Shown: piece by piece, positions 35,664 to 44,479 of the stretch | Layout of the letters: the number at the start of each line of letters is the position of its first letter | Position numbering within the stretch: the first letter of the stretch is position 1 | Assembly: GCF_033441515.1 (NCBI RefSeq) | Contig: NZ_JAWQJT010000001.1 | Span: 3,596,001 to 3,660,000 of the forward strand | Length of the DNA: 64,000 bases | Reading direction: 5' to 3' | Origin: Amycolatopsis solani | GTDB taxonomy: Bacteria > Actinomycetota > Actinomycetes > Mycobacteriales > Pseudonocardiaceae | Program-made: the position numbers and the translations under genes | The notes under the pieces: generated by a model | What the model saw: only the letters and a program-made list of their open reading frames with translations | Databases searched by the model: none | Told to the model about the DNA's origin: nothing

Positions 35664-35843
35664 TTTGTGGCCGGCCGCACCGGGTGGTCCACCGCCCCTG
35701 ACTGGTCCGGTCCGCGGATCGCTTGCCGCGCAACGAACTTTCGGTGCTTCCGCGAAGCCGCCTTCCCGTGGCACCATGTCCTGCCACCGAGTTCCGGTAC
35801 CACTTCGATCCCCTCGACGTTGTCAGCGCGGCACCCGCCGATC

Positions 35844-35878
35844 TGACAACGTTGTCACGACGCCCGACAACGTTGTCG
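35844..35878. promoter_or_regulatory. Tandem LacI-type operators before the GH92 gene
   Basis: Two perfect 14-bp palindromes: TGACAACGTTGTCA (35844-35857) and CGACAACGTTGTCG (35865-35878), with a shared GACAACGTTGTC core centred on CG and 21 bp apart (two helical turns). A partial third site (GACGTTGTC) precedes them near 35816. The form is typical of LacI-family operators. No LacI gene lies nearby, so the regulator must be elsewhere. Confidence 0.8.
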
Positions 35879-35916
35879 CCCGGCGGAAAGCGTGCGACAA
35901 GGAGAGGAAGGGTTCC

Positions 35917-38628
35917 ATGTCCGGACCACTCTCGAAGACGCGCAGACGGTTGCGCGGGGCTTTGCTCGCGGCCGCGCTCGTCGGCGCGGGGCTCGCCGCC
36001 ACACCCGCTGCCGGCGCGACGCTGGCCCTTACGCAGTACGTGAATCCGTTCATCGGCACCGACAACAGCAACTCGCCCAACCCCGTGCCCGGCGGCGCCG
36101 GCGGCAGCACGTACCCGGGCGCCGTCGTGCCGTTCGGGATGGTGCAGTTCAGCCCGGACACCCCGACCGCGTCGCCGTCCGGGTACCGCTACAGCGACAC
36201 CAGCATCGAAGAATTCAGCCTGACCCACTTCAACGGCGCCGGCTGCCCCAACAACGAAGACCTCGGCCTGCTGCCGATCACCGGCGCCATCGGCACTTCG
36301 CCGGGCACCGGCTGGACCGGGTACGCGGGGCGCTACACCAAAGCGAACGAATCGGCCGCGCCCGGCTACTACAAGAACAAGCTCGACAACTACAACACCA
36401 CTGTCGAGCTGTCGGCGACCAAGCGGTCCGGCTCGATGAAGCTGACCTACCCGAACACGACGTCCGCGCGGCTGCTCGTGAACACCGGCCGCAGCGCGAC
36501 CGGCAACCGCAGCGGGTCCATCAGCATCAGCGGCAGCCAGCTCACCGGTTCGGTGACCGGCGGTGGTTTCTGCGGCTCGTCGAAGACCTACCAGATCTTC
36601 TACGTGATCCAGTTCGACCGCGCGCCCAGCGGGTTCGGCACCTGGCTCGGCGGCACGGTGAGCGCCGGGTCCGCGAGCACCAGCGGCACGAACTCCGGCG
36701 GTTACGTCACTTTCGACACCTCGAGCAACGCAGAAGTGCAGGCGAAGGTCGGCATCTCGTTCGTCAGCCTGGCCAACGCGCAGGCGAACCTCGCCGCGGA
36801 GAACCCCGGCTTCGACTTCGCCGGCGTCCGCGGTGCGGCCGACACGAGCTGGAACGACGTCCTCAACCGCGTGCAGGTGACCGGGGGCGCGGCCGCCGAC
36901 CTGCAGAAGTTCTACACCGCGCTGTACCACGTGTTCCAGAACCCGAACATCGCGAGCGACACCAACGGCCAGTACCGCGGGTTCGACCAGGCGATCCACA
37001 CGGCGTCCCACACCGTCTACCAGAACTACTCCGGCTGGGACATCTACCGGTCGTGGGCCGCGCTGATCGGGCTGGTCGCGCCGAACGAGGCCAGTGACAT
37101 CGCGAAGTCGATGGTGCTGGACGGCCAGCAAGGCGGCCTGCTGCCCAAGTGGTCGCACAACAGCAACGAGCACTTCGTGATGACCGGTGACCCCGGGCCG
37201 ATCATCGTCGGCAGCATGTACGCCTTCGGGGTCCGCGGCTTCGACACCGCGGCGGCGCTCACGTTGATGGACAAGAGCTCCAACGGCGGTACCGCACAGG
37301 GGCAGGCGATCCGCGGCCGCCAGTCCGGCTACGTCAGCCGCCACTACGTCACCGAGGACCCCTCGGATTCGCTCGAGTACTCGGCTTCGGACTTCGCGGT
37401 GGCGCAGTTCGCGAAGGCGGTCGGCGACACGACGAAGTACAACACCTACATGCAGCGCGCCCAGTGGTGGCAGAACGTGTTCGGCCCCGACTCGGGTTAC
37501 GTCCAGCCGCGCGGCAGCGACGGGAACTGGGCGTGGCCGGTCGTGCCGTCGAGCGACAGCGGCTACACCGAAGGCAACCCGTCGCAGTACACGTGGATGG
37601 TGCCCTACAACTACCAGGGCGTGATCAACCTGATGGGCGGCCGCAAGACCGCCGTCCAGCGGCTGGACCACCACTTCACCCAGCTCAACGGCGGCCTCAC
37701 CCAGCCGTACTTCTACATCGGCAACGAGCCCGAGCACGGCGTGCCGTGGGCGTACAACTACGCGGCCTACCCGCAGGGCGCGAGTTCGGCGGTGCGGCGC
37801 GTGATGAACGAGTCGTTCACCACCGGCGCGGGCGGCCTGCCCGGCAACGACGACCTCGGCGCGACTTCGGCGTGGTACGTCTTCGCCGCGCTGGGCATGT
37901 ACCCGGCGACGCCGGGCGCGGACGTCCTGGCACTGCACGGCCCGCTGTTCCCGTCGGCCTCGATCATCCGGCCCAGCGGGACGATCCAGATCACCGGCTC
38001 CGGCGCGGGCCAGGGCGCCCAGTTCGTGCAGAACCTGAGCGTCAACGGGACCGCCACGACCAAGTCGTGGATCCGCTACGGCGACATCGCGGTCGCGTCG
38101 AGCCTGAACTACACGATGGGCTCGTCGCCGGGCAGCTGGGGCACGAGCACCGCGGACGTCCCGCCGTCGTACAACGACGGGTTCACGCCGCCGGCCGCCG
38201 CGCCGGAACTGGGCACGAACCTGGCGCAGGGCAAGGCGGCCACGGGCTCGGCGTCGTGCAACTCGGCCGAGACCGCGGACAAAGCCGTCGACGGCAGCCT
38301 GGCGAACAACAGCAAGTTCTGCAGCACCGCCGCGACGAAGTTCCTCCAGGTCGACCTCGGGTCGGCGCAGAACGTGTCCTCGTTCGTCGTCAAGCACGCC
38401 GGCCTCGGCGGGGAGACCACGGGCTGGAACACCGGCGCCTTCACGATCCAGACGTCGACCGACGGCAGCACGTGGACGACCGTCGCGAACGTGTCCGGTT
38501 CGCGGGCCAGCCGCACGTACCACCCGATCACGACCCGATCGGCCCGGTACGTGAAGCTGAACCTCACCACGCCTACGAACAACGGCAACGGCGCGGCCCG
38601 GATCTACGAGTTCGAGGCCTACCGCTGA
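35917..38628 (+). CDS. Secreted GH92 alpha-mannosidase with F5/8 C carbohydrate-binding domain
   Basis: 903 residues. Signal peptide (RRRLRGALLAAALVGAGLAA, cleavage near 34), then a GH92 catalytic region starting LTQYVNPFIGTDNSNSPNPV. Family segments include YPGAVVPFGMVQFSPDT, FSLTHFNGAGCPNNEDLGLL, YSGWDIYRSWAALIGLV, FYIGNEPEHGVPWAYNYAAY and GLPGNDDLGATSAWYVFAAL. The last 140 or so residues (NLAQGKAATGSASCNSAETA onward, ending RYVKLNLTTPTNNGNGAARI) are an F5/8 type C (CBM32-like) domain. GH92 enzymes are calcium-dependent exo-mannosidases, mainly alpha-1,2. Export and mannan breakdown are expected. Control by a LacI-type repressor is inferred from the tandem operators upstream. Confidence 0.95.
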   Translation: MSGPLSKTRRRLRGALLAAALVGAGLAATPAAGATLALTQYVNPFIGTDNSNSPNPVPGGAGGSTYPGAVVPFGMVQFSPDTPTASPSGYRYSDTSIEEFSLTHFNGAGCPNNEDLGLLPITGAIGTSPGTGWTGYAGRYTKANESAAPGYYKNKLDNYNTTVELSATKRSGSMKLTYPNTTSARLLVNTGRSATGNRSGSISISGSQLTGSVTGGGFCGSSKTYQIFYVIQFDRAPSGFGTWLGGTVSAGSASTSGTNSGGYVTFDTSSNAEVQAKVGISFVSLANAQANLAAENPGFDFAGVRGAADTSWNDVLNRVQVTGGAAADLQKFYTALYHVFQNPNIASDTNGQYRGFDQAIHTASHTVYQNYSGWDIYRSWAALIGLVAPNEASDIAKSMVLDGQQGGLLPKWSHNSNEHFVMTGDPGPIIVGSMYAFGVRGFDTAAALTLMDKSSNGGTAQGQAIRGRQSGYVSRHYVTEDPSDSLEYSASDFAVAQFAKAVGDTTKYNTYMQRAQWWQNVFGPDSGYVQPRGSDGNWAWPVVPSSDSGYTEGNPSQYTWMVPYNYQGVINLMGGRKTAVQRLDHHFTQLNGGLTQPYFYIGNEPEHGVPWAYNYAAYPQGASSAVRRVMNESFTTGAGGLPGNDDLGATSAWYVFAALGMYPATPGADVLALHGPLFPSASIIRPSGTIQITGSGAGQGAQFVQNLSVNGTATTKSWIRYGDIAVASSLNYTMGSSPGSWGTSTADVPPSYNDGFTPPAAAPELGTNLAQGKAATGSASCNSAETADKAVDGSLANNSKFCSTAATKFLQVDLGSAQNVSSFVVKHAGLGGETTGWNTGAFTIQTSTDGSTWTTVANVSGSRASRTYHPITTRSARYVKLNLTTPTNNGNGAARIYEFEAYR

Positions 38629-38631
38629 TCC

Positions 38632-38683
38632 CCGGTCGTGAGTGTTTAGTCGGGTTCTAACCCGACTAAACACTCACGACCGG
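38632..38683. repeat. Family 1 hairpin palindrome, copy 3
   Basis: Perfect 25-base arms (38632-38656, 38659-38683) around CT, that is, the opposite orientation to copies 1, 2 and 5. The variable triplet is TTT paired with AAA. It lies between the convergent GH92 and GNAT genes and supplies the GNAT stop (38674-38676). Confidence 0.92.
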
Positions 38684-39240
38684 CTGGACCACTGCTCGCG
38701 GGTGATGGCGTACTCGACCTCGCCGTGTTCGCTGCCCGGGGCCCGCTCGTGCTCGGGGAACTCCTCTAAGTACGCGCGGACGAACGTCATCCCCAGTTTC
38801 TCCATCACGCGCCACGACCGTTCGTTCACCTTCATGGTGGACGCCGTCACGCGGGTGACCCCCAGTTCGGTGAAGCCCTTCGCGAGCAGCGCCGCCGAGC
38901 CTTCGGTCCCGTAGCCCTGTCCCCACGCCTTCCGGTGCAGCCGGTACCCCAGCTCCGGCTCGTCCGGCGGGTCTTGCGGGCGCGGGCGGAAATGGAACCA
39001 CCCCAGGAAATCGCCGGTCCGCTTCTCGATCGCCGCCCAGAACCCGTAACCGGGGTAACGCTCGTAGTAACCGAGGAACGCGGGGAGATCCTTCTCGACG
39101 ATCTCCGTGCGGTCGGCCTGCAGGCCCCCATTGAGGTACTTCATCACGGCCGCGTCGTCGTAGAGCTCGAACAGCGCGTCCGCGTCGTTCTCGGTGAACC
39201 GGCGCAAGATCAGCCGCTCGGTTTCGAGGAATACGTGCAT
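38674..39240 (-). CDS. GNAT-family N-acetyltransferase (RimJ/RimL-like)
   Basis: 188 residues. ETERLILRRFTENDADALFE is the classical start of RimJ/RimL-type acetyltransferases; the acetyl-CoA loop is in HRKAWGQGYGTEGSAALLAK, followed by VTASTMKVNERSWRVMEKLG. Substrate unknown (protein N-termini or small amines in the family). It ends Arg-Ser-stop inside hairpin copy 3. Confidence 0.9.
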   Translation of the reverse strand: MHVFLETERLILRRFTENDADALFELYDDAAVMKYLNGGLQADRTEIVEKDLPAFLGYYERYPGYGFWAAIEKRTGDFLGWFHFRPRPQDPPDEPELGYRLHRKAWGQGYGTEGSAALLAKGFTELGVTRVTASTMKVNERSWRVMEKLGMTFVRAYLEEFPEHERAPGSEHGEVEYAITREQWSSRS

Positions 39241-39280
39241 CGGGTGATGCTGGCACTGACCCCAGTGTGTGACTACCGAA

Positions 39281-39538
39281 TTACGCGGCTACGGCGAGGA
39301 CCTCGCCGAGTGCCGATGCGCCGGCCTCGGTCAGCAGGGCGGGCACGCGCTCGCCGCACTTGCCGGGGTGGGCCGGTGCGATCATCCCGAGCCGCGCGAG
39401 GCGGTGCACGGTGGACTGGTCGCAGCAGCTCAGGCCGTCGATGAAGAGGTCGGGCTCGCAGCTGCAGCTGATTTCGGCGTGGCCCCCGGCCACGGCTCTC
39501 AACGTGGCCCGCTCACGATGGTTCAATTCGGTGATCAT
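39281..39538 (-). CDS. Hypothetical small Cys-containing protein
   Basis: 85 residues; family not recognised. ATG 39536-39538 has GGAGG eight bases upstream, so it is probably real. Five cysteines are present (CSCEP, SCCDQ, GKCGE), and the central segment STVHRLARLGMIAPAHPG followed by LLTEAGASALGEVL resembles the recognition helix and wing of a small winged-helix domain. A DNA- or metal-binding role is only a guess. Confidence 0.6.
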   Translation of the reverse strand: MITELNHRERATLRAVAGGHAEISCSCEPDLFIDGLSCCDQSTVHRLARLGMIAPAHPGKCGERVPALLTEAGASALGEVLAVAA

Positions 39539-39676
39539 GGCGGTGCCTCCTTCCCGTCGTGCCCATTAGACGCCTCACCACCGACAGTTTCCGCCTCTCA
39601 GCGTGCGAACCCGGGTATTTCAGGGGTTCACGTAGGGGTGGCGTGTCGCGCTTTTCCGGGTGATCCCCGGATACCC

Positions 39677-40135
39677 CTACGAGAGCGGTTCAAGCGTCGT
39701 CTTGCGCAGGTGGCGGAAAACGATCGACGTGCGGAACCCGACGATCTCGCGGCGCAGCGCCAGCCGGTCGGTGAGGAAAGCGTGCAGCGCGTCGATGTCC
39801 GGCGTGGTGACTTCGATCAGGAAATCGTCACTCCCCGCGGTCACGTACACCGAAAGCACTTCCGGCAGTTCGGCGATCGACCGCTGGAAGGAGTCGATGA
39901 CCGCGCGGCTGAGCGGCCGCACCTGCGCCGTGACCAGGGCCCGGACGCCGCGGTTGAGGCTCGCCAGGTCGATGTCGGCGTGGTAGCCGCGGATGACGCC
40001 GCGCTCGCGCAGCAGCCGGATCCGCTCGAGGCACGTCGAGGGCGCGATGCCGACCTTGCGGGCGATGTCCCGGTTGGTTTGCCGGGCGTCTTCCTGCAGG
40101 TGCCGCACGATCGCCGAATCAAGTTCGTCGAGCAC
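39677..40135 (-). CDS. Lrp/AsnC-family transcriptional regulator
   Basis: 152 residues. GTG 40133-40135 has GAGGAGG five bases upstream and gives VLDELDSAIVRHLQEDARQT. The helix-turn-helix NRDIARKVGIAPSTCLERIR is followed by the linker and a RAM effector domain (VLSVYVTAGSDDFLIEVTTP). Feast/famine regulators usually bind an amino acid and act on a divergent gene; here that is the Leu/Val dehydrogenase 77 bp away, so control of branched-chain amino acid catabolism is likely. Confidence 0.92.
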   Translation of the reverse strand: MLDELDSAIVRHLQEDARQTNRDIARKVGIAPSTCLERIRLLRERGVIRGYHADIDLASLNRGVRALVTAQVRPLSRAVIDSFQRSIAELPEVLSVYVTAGSDDFLIEVTTPDIDALHAFLTDRLALRREIVGFRTSIVFRHLRKTTLEPLS

Positions 40136-40154
40136 CGTGACCTCCTCGTCGGGA

Positions 40155-40204
40155 CCGAATTTCGTTCGGCGTGACGTCCACGCCACCGACGATCACTCTA
40201 ACTT
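40155..40204. promoter_or_regulatory. Divergent Lrp / dehydrogenase control region
   Basis: An inverted repeat CCGAA-TTTCG-TTCGG (40155-40169) is a plausible Lrp-type site with an AT-richer centre. TAACTT (40199-40204) fits a TANNNT -10 ending eight bases before the dehydrogenase ATG at 40213, suggesting a near-leaderless transcript. Confidence 0.5.
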
Positions 40205-40212
40205 CGGTCGCC

Positions 40213-41244
40213 ATGACCGCACATGAACAGCTCGTCGTCCGCCGGGGCCGTCGATCCGGCGTCCCCACGATGGTCGCGATCCATTCGACCGCGCTCGGCC
40301 CCGCCGTCGGCGGCTGCCGGTTCAAGCCCTACCCCACGCTCGAAGACGCCGTCGGCGACGTCCTGCGCCTCTCGGCCGCCATGACGGCGAAGTGCGCCGT
40401 CGCCGGGCTCGCGTTCGGTGGCGGCAAGAGCGTCATCGCGCCGGAGCCGGGCCGCGTGCTCTCGCCGGAAGAGCGCCGTGACGTCCTGCTCGACCACGCC
40501 GACCTGGTCGCGGAGTTCGGCGGCGCGTACCGGGCCGGCCCCGACGTGGGCACCGGCCCGGCCGACATGCTGGTGCTCCGGGAGGCCTCGCCGTGGGCGT
40601 TCTGCACGCCGGAGTCCGCCGGCGGAACCGGTTCCTCCAGCGGCCCGACCGCCGTCGGCGTGCTCGCCGCGCTCCGGGCGGCCGGCCCGGCGGACCTGAC
40701 CGGGCGCCGGGTGGTGATCAGCGGCTACGGCTCGGTGGGCGCGCACCTGGCCGCGAGCCTGCACGCCGCGGGCGCCGACGTCGTCGTGTCCGACATCGAC
40801 CCCGCCAAGCGCGCGGGCGCCGAGAAGAGCGGCTTGACCTGGGCCGAACCGGAGAAAGCGCTCACCCTGACCGCCGACGTGGTGATCCCGGCCGCGGTCG
40901 GTGGCGTGCTGAGTCCCGAGACGGTGGCCCGGCTCGACACCCAGCTCGTCGTCGGCCCGGCCAACAACCAGCTCACCGACGACGCCGTCGCCGACGACCT
41001 CGCCGCGCGCGGCGTGCGGTGGATCCCCGACTACGTGGCGAGCGCGGGCGGCATCCTCTACACGCTTTCCCGGGAAGCGGAGGGCCTGGACCACGAGGCC
41101 GCGCTCGCCCGCGTCGAAACGATCGAGCAGACGGTCACGGACCTCCTGGACGCCGCGAAGGCCAACGCGACCACCCCGCTGCACGAGGCGGCCGCGCTGG
41201 CCGGACGCCGGCTCACTTCTGGTGCGGCGCCACGTATTCCTTAG
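40213..41244 (+). CDS. Leu/Val (branched-chain amino acid) dehydrogenase
   Basis: 343 residues of the Glu/Leu/Phe/Val dehydrogenase family. The catalytic lysines lie in MTAKCAVAGLAFGGGKSV (Lys60 and Lys72), ALGPAVGGCRFKPYPTLEDA is the substrate segment, and the NAD domain carries VVISGYGSVGAHLAASL. The reaction is reversible oxidative deamination of branched-chain amino acids to 2-oxo acids, feeding acyl-CoA precursors. Divergent Lrp regulator and convergent BCAA transporter support this. Leucine versus valine preference cannot be read from the sequence. The 3' end overlaps the binding-protein gene by 32 bp. Confidence 0.92.
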   Translation: MTAHEQLVVRRGRRSGVPTMVAIHSTALGPAVGGCRFKPYPTLEDAVGDVLRLSAAMTAKCAVAGLAFGGGKSVIAPEPGRVLSPEERRDVLLDHADLVAEFGGAYRAGPDVGTGPADMLVLREASPWAFCTPESAGGTGSSSGPTAVGVLAALRAAGPADLTGRRVVISGYGSVGAHLAASLHAAGADVVVSDIDPAKRAGAEKSGLTWAEPEKALTLTADVVIPAAVGGVLSPETVARLDTQLVVGPANNQLTDDAVADDLAARGVRWIPDYVASAGGILYTLSREAEGLDHEAALARVETIEQTVTDLLDAAKANATTPLHEAAALAGRRLTSGAAPRIP

Positions 41245-42463
41245 CCTCGGGCGCTTCGAACAGCGGCTTGACGTACTTGACGCCGCCCTCGGCGGAGGCG
41301 TCCGGGGTGGCCGCGTACACCTGGCGCGTCGCCGGCGTTCCCGGCTTGGAGAAGTCGAGCGCCGCGACCAGGTTGTCCGTGCTCGCCGACGTCGTCTGCT
41401 TCAGGGCCGCGGCGATGCCGTCGCGGGTGAGGTCCTTGTTGTCGCAAGCCTTCTTCAGCACCGCGCCCCAGACTTCGCCGACGGCGTAACCGTAGGGGAC
41501 ACCGCCGTTCGGCGTTTCCTTGTACGCGGCCTTGAACTTCGCCGCGACGTCCTTGGCCTTCGGCAGGTCCGCGGAGAACGGCACGCTGCTGGCGACGATC
41601 GTGAGCTTGTCGAGCGCGCCGGCGGCCGGGCTCTTCAGCAGCGCCGGGTCGAACGTCGGGTTGTTGCCCAGCACCGGCACGTTCAGCCCGAGCGCCTTGT
41701 TCGTCGCGGCCGCGGACCCGGTCTGGGCGGGCGTGGTGGTCAGCACGATCGCCTTGACCCCGGCGCCCTTGAGGCCGGTGACGACGTTGGTGAGGTCGCT
41801 GTCGGTCGAGGTGATCTTCACTTCCTTGACCGTCAGGTTGTGCTTCTTGGCGTAGAACTGCGAGCCGCGCAGGCCGTTCTTGCCGTACTCGCCGTCGATG
41901 TAGACGTGCCCGATGGTGTCGCCGTCCTTGATCAGGCCCTGCTCCTGCAGGTACGACAGGCCGTCGATGATCTCCAGGTCGTAGGTGGTGCCGACGATCA
42001 TCACGTACGGGTTGTCGAGCAGCTCCGACGACCACGACGCGGGTGCGGCGACGGTCTTGTCGGTGGCGAGGTTCTGCTTGAGCGCGGCCACCACCGGCGA
42101 GCCGAGCAGCTGCACGAACCCGAGCACCTTCGGTTCGATCTGCGGGTACAGCGTCTTCGCGGTGTCGGCCTTGTAGCCGTGGTCGACCTCTTCGAGCTTC
42201 ACCTGGCGGCCGCAGACGCCGCCGGCGGCGTTGAAGTCCTTGGCCCACAGCTCGTTGCCCTGCGTGACCCCGAGGCCGAGGTTCTTGAACACGCCGGACT
42301 TGTCGGTCATCACGCCGAGCGTCACCTCGGTCGCCGTCACCCCCTTGCCGGTCTTGACGCCGGAGCTGTCCGAGCCGGACGAGCCGGCGTCGCCCGCCTT
42401 CGTGCTGCACGCCGAGAGGACGAGGACGGCCGCCAGCGCCGCCGCCAGGTGTGTTCGCTTCAT
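41213..42463 (-). CDS. Branched-chain amino acid ABC transporter, lipoprotein binding subunit
   Basis: 416 residues. A lipoprotein signal with lipobox LSAC (Cys19) anchors it outside the membrane; a Gly/Ser-rich spacer follows. The type I periplasmic-binding fold starts VTLGVMTDKSGVFKNLGLGV, with FNAAGGVCGRQVKLEEVDHG. Last gene of the livFGHM operon; ATG 42463 overlaps the livM stop. The cargo is inferred from family and from the adjacent dehydrogenase; related proteins bind amides or urea. Confidence 0.9.
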   Translation of the reverse strand: MKRTHLAAALAAVLVLSACSTKAGDAGSSGSDSSGVKTGKGVTATEVTLGVMTDKSGVFKNLGLGVTQGNELWAKDFNAAGGVCGRQVKLEEVDHGYKADTAKTLYPQIEPKVLGFVQLLGSPVVAALKQNLATDKTVAAPASWSSELLDNPYVMIVGTTYDLEIIDGLSYLQEQGLIKDGDTIGHVYIDGEYGKNGLRGSQFYAKKHNLTVKEVKITSTDSDLTNVVTGLKGAGVKAIVLTTTPAQTGSAAATNKALGLNVPVLGNNPTFDPALLKSPAAGALDKLTIVASSVPFSADLPKAKDVAAKFKAAYKETPNGGVPYGYAVGEVWGAVLKKACDNKDLTRDGIAAALKQTTSASTDNLVAALDFSKPGTPATRQVYAATPDASAEGGVKYVKPLFEAPEAKEYVAPHQK

Positions 42464-43608
42464 TTCTCCTCCTGGGTTTTGCGGGTGATCCGGCGGCCGA
42501 TCGCGGCGAGCCCGCCGGGCTCGAAGAGCACGACGAGGACGATCGCGGCGCCGTAGACGAACGAGCTGACGAGGATGGGGGTCAGCGCGCCGTCGCCGGT
42601 GCCGGAGAACCAGCCCAGATCGGCGGAGTACAGGGCGAGGACCTGCGGCAGCCCGTTGACGATCAGCGCGCCGACCAGCGCGCCGGACACCGAGCCGAGC
42701 CCGCCGATGATGACCATCGCCAGGTAGGCGATGGAGACGTTGATGCCGTAGGTGCCGAACTCGCTCTCGTCCGGCTTGAGGATGTCGAACCACAGCACGG
42801 TCATCGCGCCGGCGAGCCCGCCGTACGCCGAGGAAACCGCGAACGCGCCCGCCTTCGCCCGCATGACGCTGACGCCCATCACCGCGGCCGCGGCTTCGTT
42901 GTCGCGCACCGCCCGCCACGACCGCCCGACCCGGCCGCGGACGGCGCCGCGGGCGACCACGAACGCGACCACGGTCAGCAGCAGGAACAGGTACCAGGTG
43001 CGTTCGGCCTGCCGGATCGGTACGCCGAGCAGGCTGATTTCGGGGCCGTCGTTGGTGAAGGGGAAGCCGAAAAGCGAGAACGGCGCCGGCGTCCGCCCGG
43101 TCGACGTCCCGCCGGTGAGCTCTTCCGCCGACTGTCCGAAGTAGAGGCCGAGGAACACCAGCGCGAGCGAGGCGACGCCGAGGTAGATCCCCCGCAGCCG
43201 CCCGGCGACGGGCGCGAAGGCCAGGCCGAGCAGGGCCGCGACGACGACCGCGCCGAGCAGTGAGAGGCCGGGGTCGAGGCCGAACCCGACCACGCGGTCG
43301 TCCCCGGTCGGCCCGGACAGCACGCTGTAGGCCGTGCCGCCGGCGAGCAGGAAGAAGGCGTGCGCCAGGGAAAGCTGCCCGGCCTGCCCGACCACGAGCG
43401 TCAGCCCGATCGCGCCGACCGCGCCGATCATCATGTACTGCCCGGCTTTCAGCCAGGCGGCGTCGAGGTAGAGCGGCAGGGCGAGCAGGACGACCAGCAG
43501 GGCCAGCCACGCCACCGCGCGCACCGGTTTCGCCAGGTCGCGGCGGGGCCGCGGCGGTGACTGCGGTTCGGCTGGAGCGTCCACTTCGGACACAGCGCTG
43601 TCAGACAC
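42460..43608 (-). CDS. livM: Branched-chain amino acid ABC transporter permease LivM
   Basis: 382 residues. A Pro-rich cytoplasmic start precedes about ten hydrophobic segments (AVAWLALLVVLLALPLYLDA first). The LivM signature ALIGL-like GLTLVVGQAGQLSLAHAFF is present, and the late EAA loop WRAVRDNEAAAAVMGVSVMR contacts the ATPase. GTG 43608; it overlaps livH by eight bases. Confidence 0.93.
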   Translation of the reverse strand: MSDSAVSEVDAPAEPQSPPRPRRDLAKPVRAVAWLALLVVLLALPLYLDAAWLKAGQYMMIGAVGAIGLTLVVGQAGQLSLAHAFFLLAGGTAYSVLSGPTGDDRVVGFGLDPGLSLLGAVVVAALLGLAFAPVAGRLRGIYLGVASLALVFLGLYFGQSAEELTGGTSTGRTPAPFSLFGFPFTNDGPEISLLGVPIRQAERTWYLFLLLTVVAFVVARGAVRGRVGRSWRAVRDNEAAAAVMGVSVMRAKAGAFAVSSAYGGLAGAMTVLWFDILKPDESEFGTYGINVSIAYLAMVIIGGLGSVSGALVGALIVNGLPQVLALYSADLGWFSGTGDGALTPILVSSFVYGAAIVLVVLFEPGGLAAIGRRITRKTQEEK

Positions 43609-44479
43609 GGGTTCGCTCCCTCGTGCCGAACAGCCCCGAGGGCCGCACCACCAGGACGACCAGCATCACCAGGAACACCGCGCTCTTGGAGAAGTCGAAC
43701 GAGACGTACTGCGCGGACAGCGCTTCCACGAGCCCGACCACCAGCCCGCCGACCACCGCGCCCGCCGTCGAGTCGAGCCCGCCGAGGATCGCCGCGGGGA
43801 ACGCGGCCAGCGCGATCGAGTGCGTCCCGCGCGAAAGCCCGGCGCCGGAGAAGTCCTGCGTCGCGATGAACAGCACGGCCACGCCGGCCAGCAGCCCGGC
43901 GACCAGCCAGGCCGTCGCCGTGACGCGGGAGCTGCGGATGCCCATCAGCGCGGCGGCTTCCCGGTTCTCCGCCTGCGCCCGCATGGCCACGCCCCAGTTC
44001 GAGTACTTGAAGGCCAGCCAGAACGCCGTGATCAGCACCGCGGCCACGCCGAGCGCGACCAGGTGGGTGCGGAACAGCGTGATCCCGCCGAGCTGGAACG
44101 GCTTCGCGTCCCAGGCGTCGCCGAGGAAGGGGAGCGTGACGCCGAGGCGGCGCACGATCTCCTCGGTGACGATGACGTCGACGCCGATGGTGAGCAGCGC
44201 CAGGCTGTTCGCGTCGGCGTGCCGGGACCGGGACAGCAGCAGCCGTTCCACGGCCAGGGCGAGCAGTCCGGCCGAGACGATGCCCACGAGCGAGGCGCCG
44301 ACCCAGCCGAGCGCGTCCCGCGTCACCACGACGAGGTAGCCGCCGAAGAGCACGAGTGAGCCGTGCGCGAAGTTGACCACCTCGGTGGCCTTGAAGATGA
44401 TCACGAACCCCAGCGCGAGCAGCGCGAACACCGCGCCCTTGCCGAGGCCGTTCACCACGAGCTGCAGGAAAGTGTTCAC
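43601..44479 (-). CDS. livH: Branched-chain amino acid ABC transporter permease LivH
   Basis: 292 residues, eight or so membrane segments starting FLQLVVNGLGKGAVFALLAL. VVNFAHGSLVLFGGYL is the LivH signature; the EAA loop is GVAMRAQAENREAAALMGI. GTG 44477-44479 overlaps the livG stop by GTGA. Confidence 0.94.
   Translation of the reverse strand: MNTFLQLVVNGLGKGAVFALLALGFVIIFKATEVVNFAHGSLVLFGGYLVVVTRDALGWVGASLVGIVSAGLLALAVERLLLSRSRHADANSLALLTIGVDVIVTEEIVRRLGVTLPFLGDAWDAKPFQLGGITLFRTHLVALGVAAVLITAFWLAFKYSNWGVAMRAQAENREAAALMGIRSSRVTATAWLVAGLLAGVAVLFIATQDFSGAGLSRGTHSIALAAFPAAILGGLDSTAGAVVGGLVVGLVEALSAQYVSFDFSKSAVFLVMLVVLVVRPSGLFGTRERTRV

Noticed and set aside
35617..35916. N-terminal extension of the GH92 protein by 100 residues
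   Set aside because: It would run through a hairpin and the operators and would bury the signal peptide; ATG 35917 puts the signal at the N-terminus.
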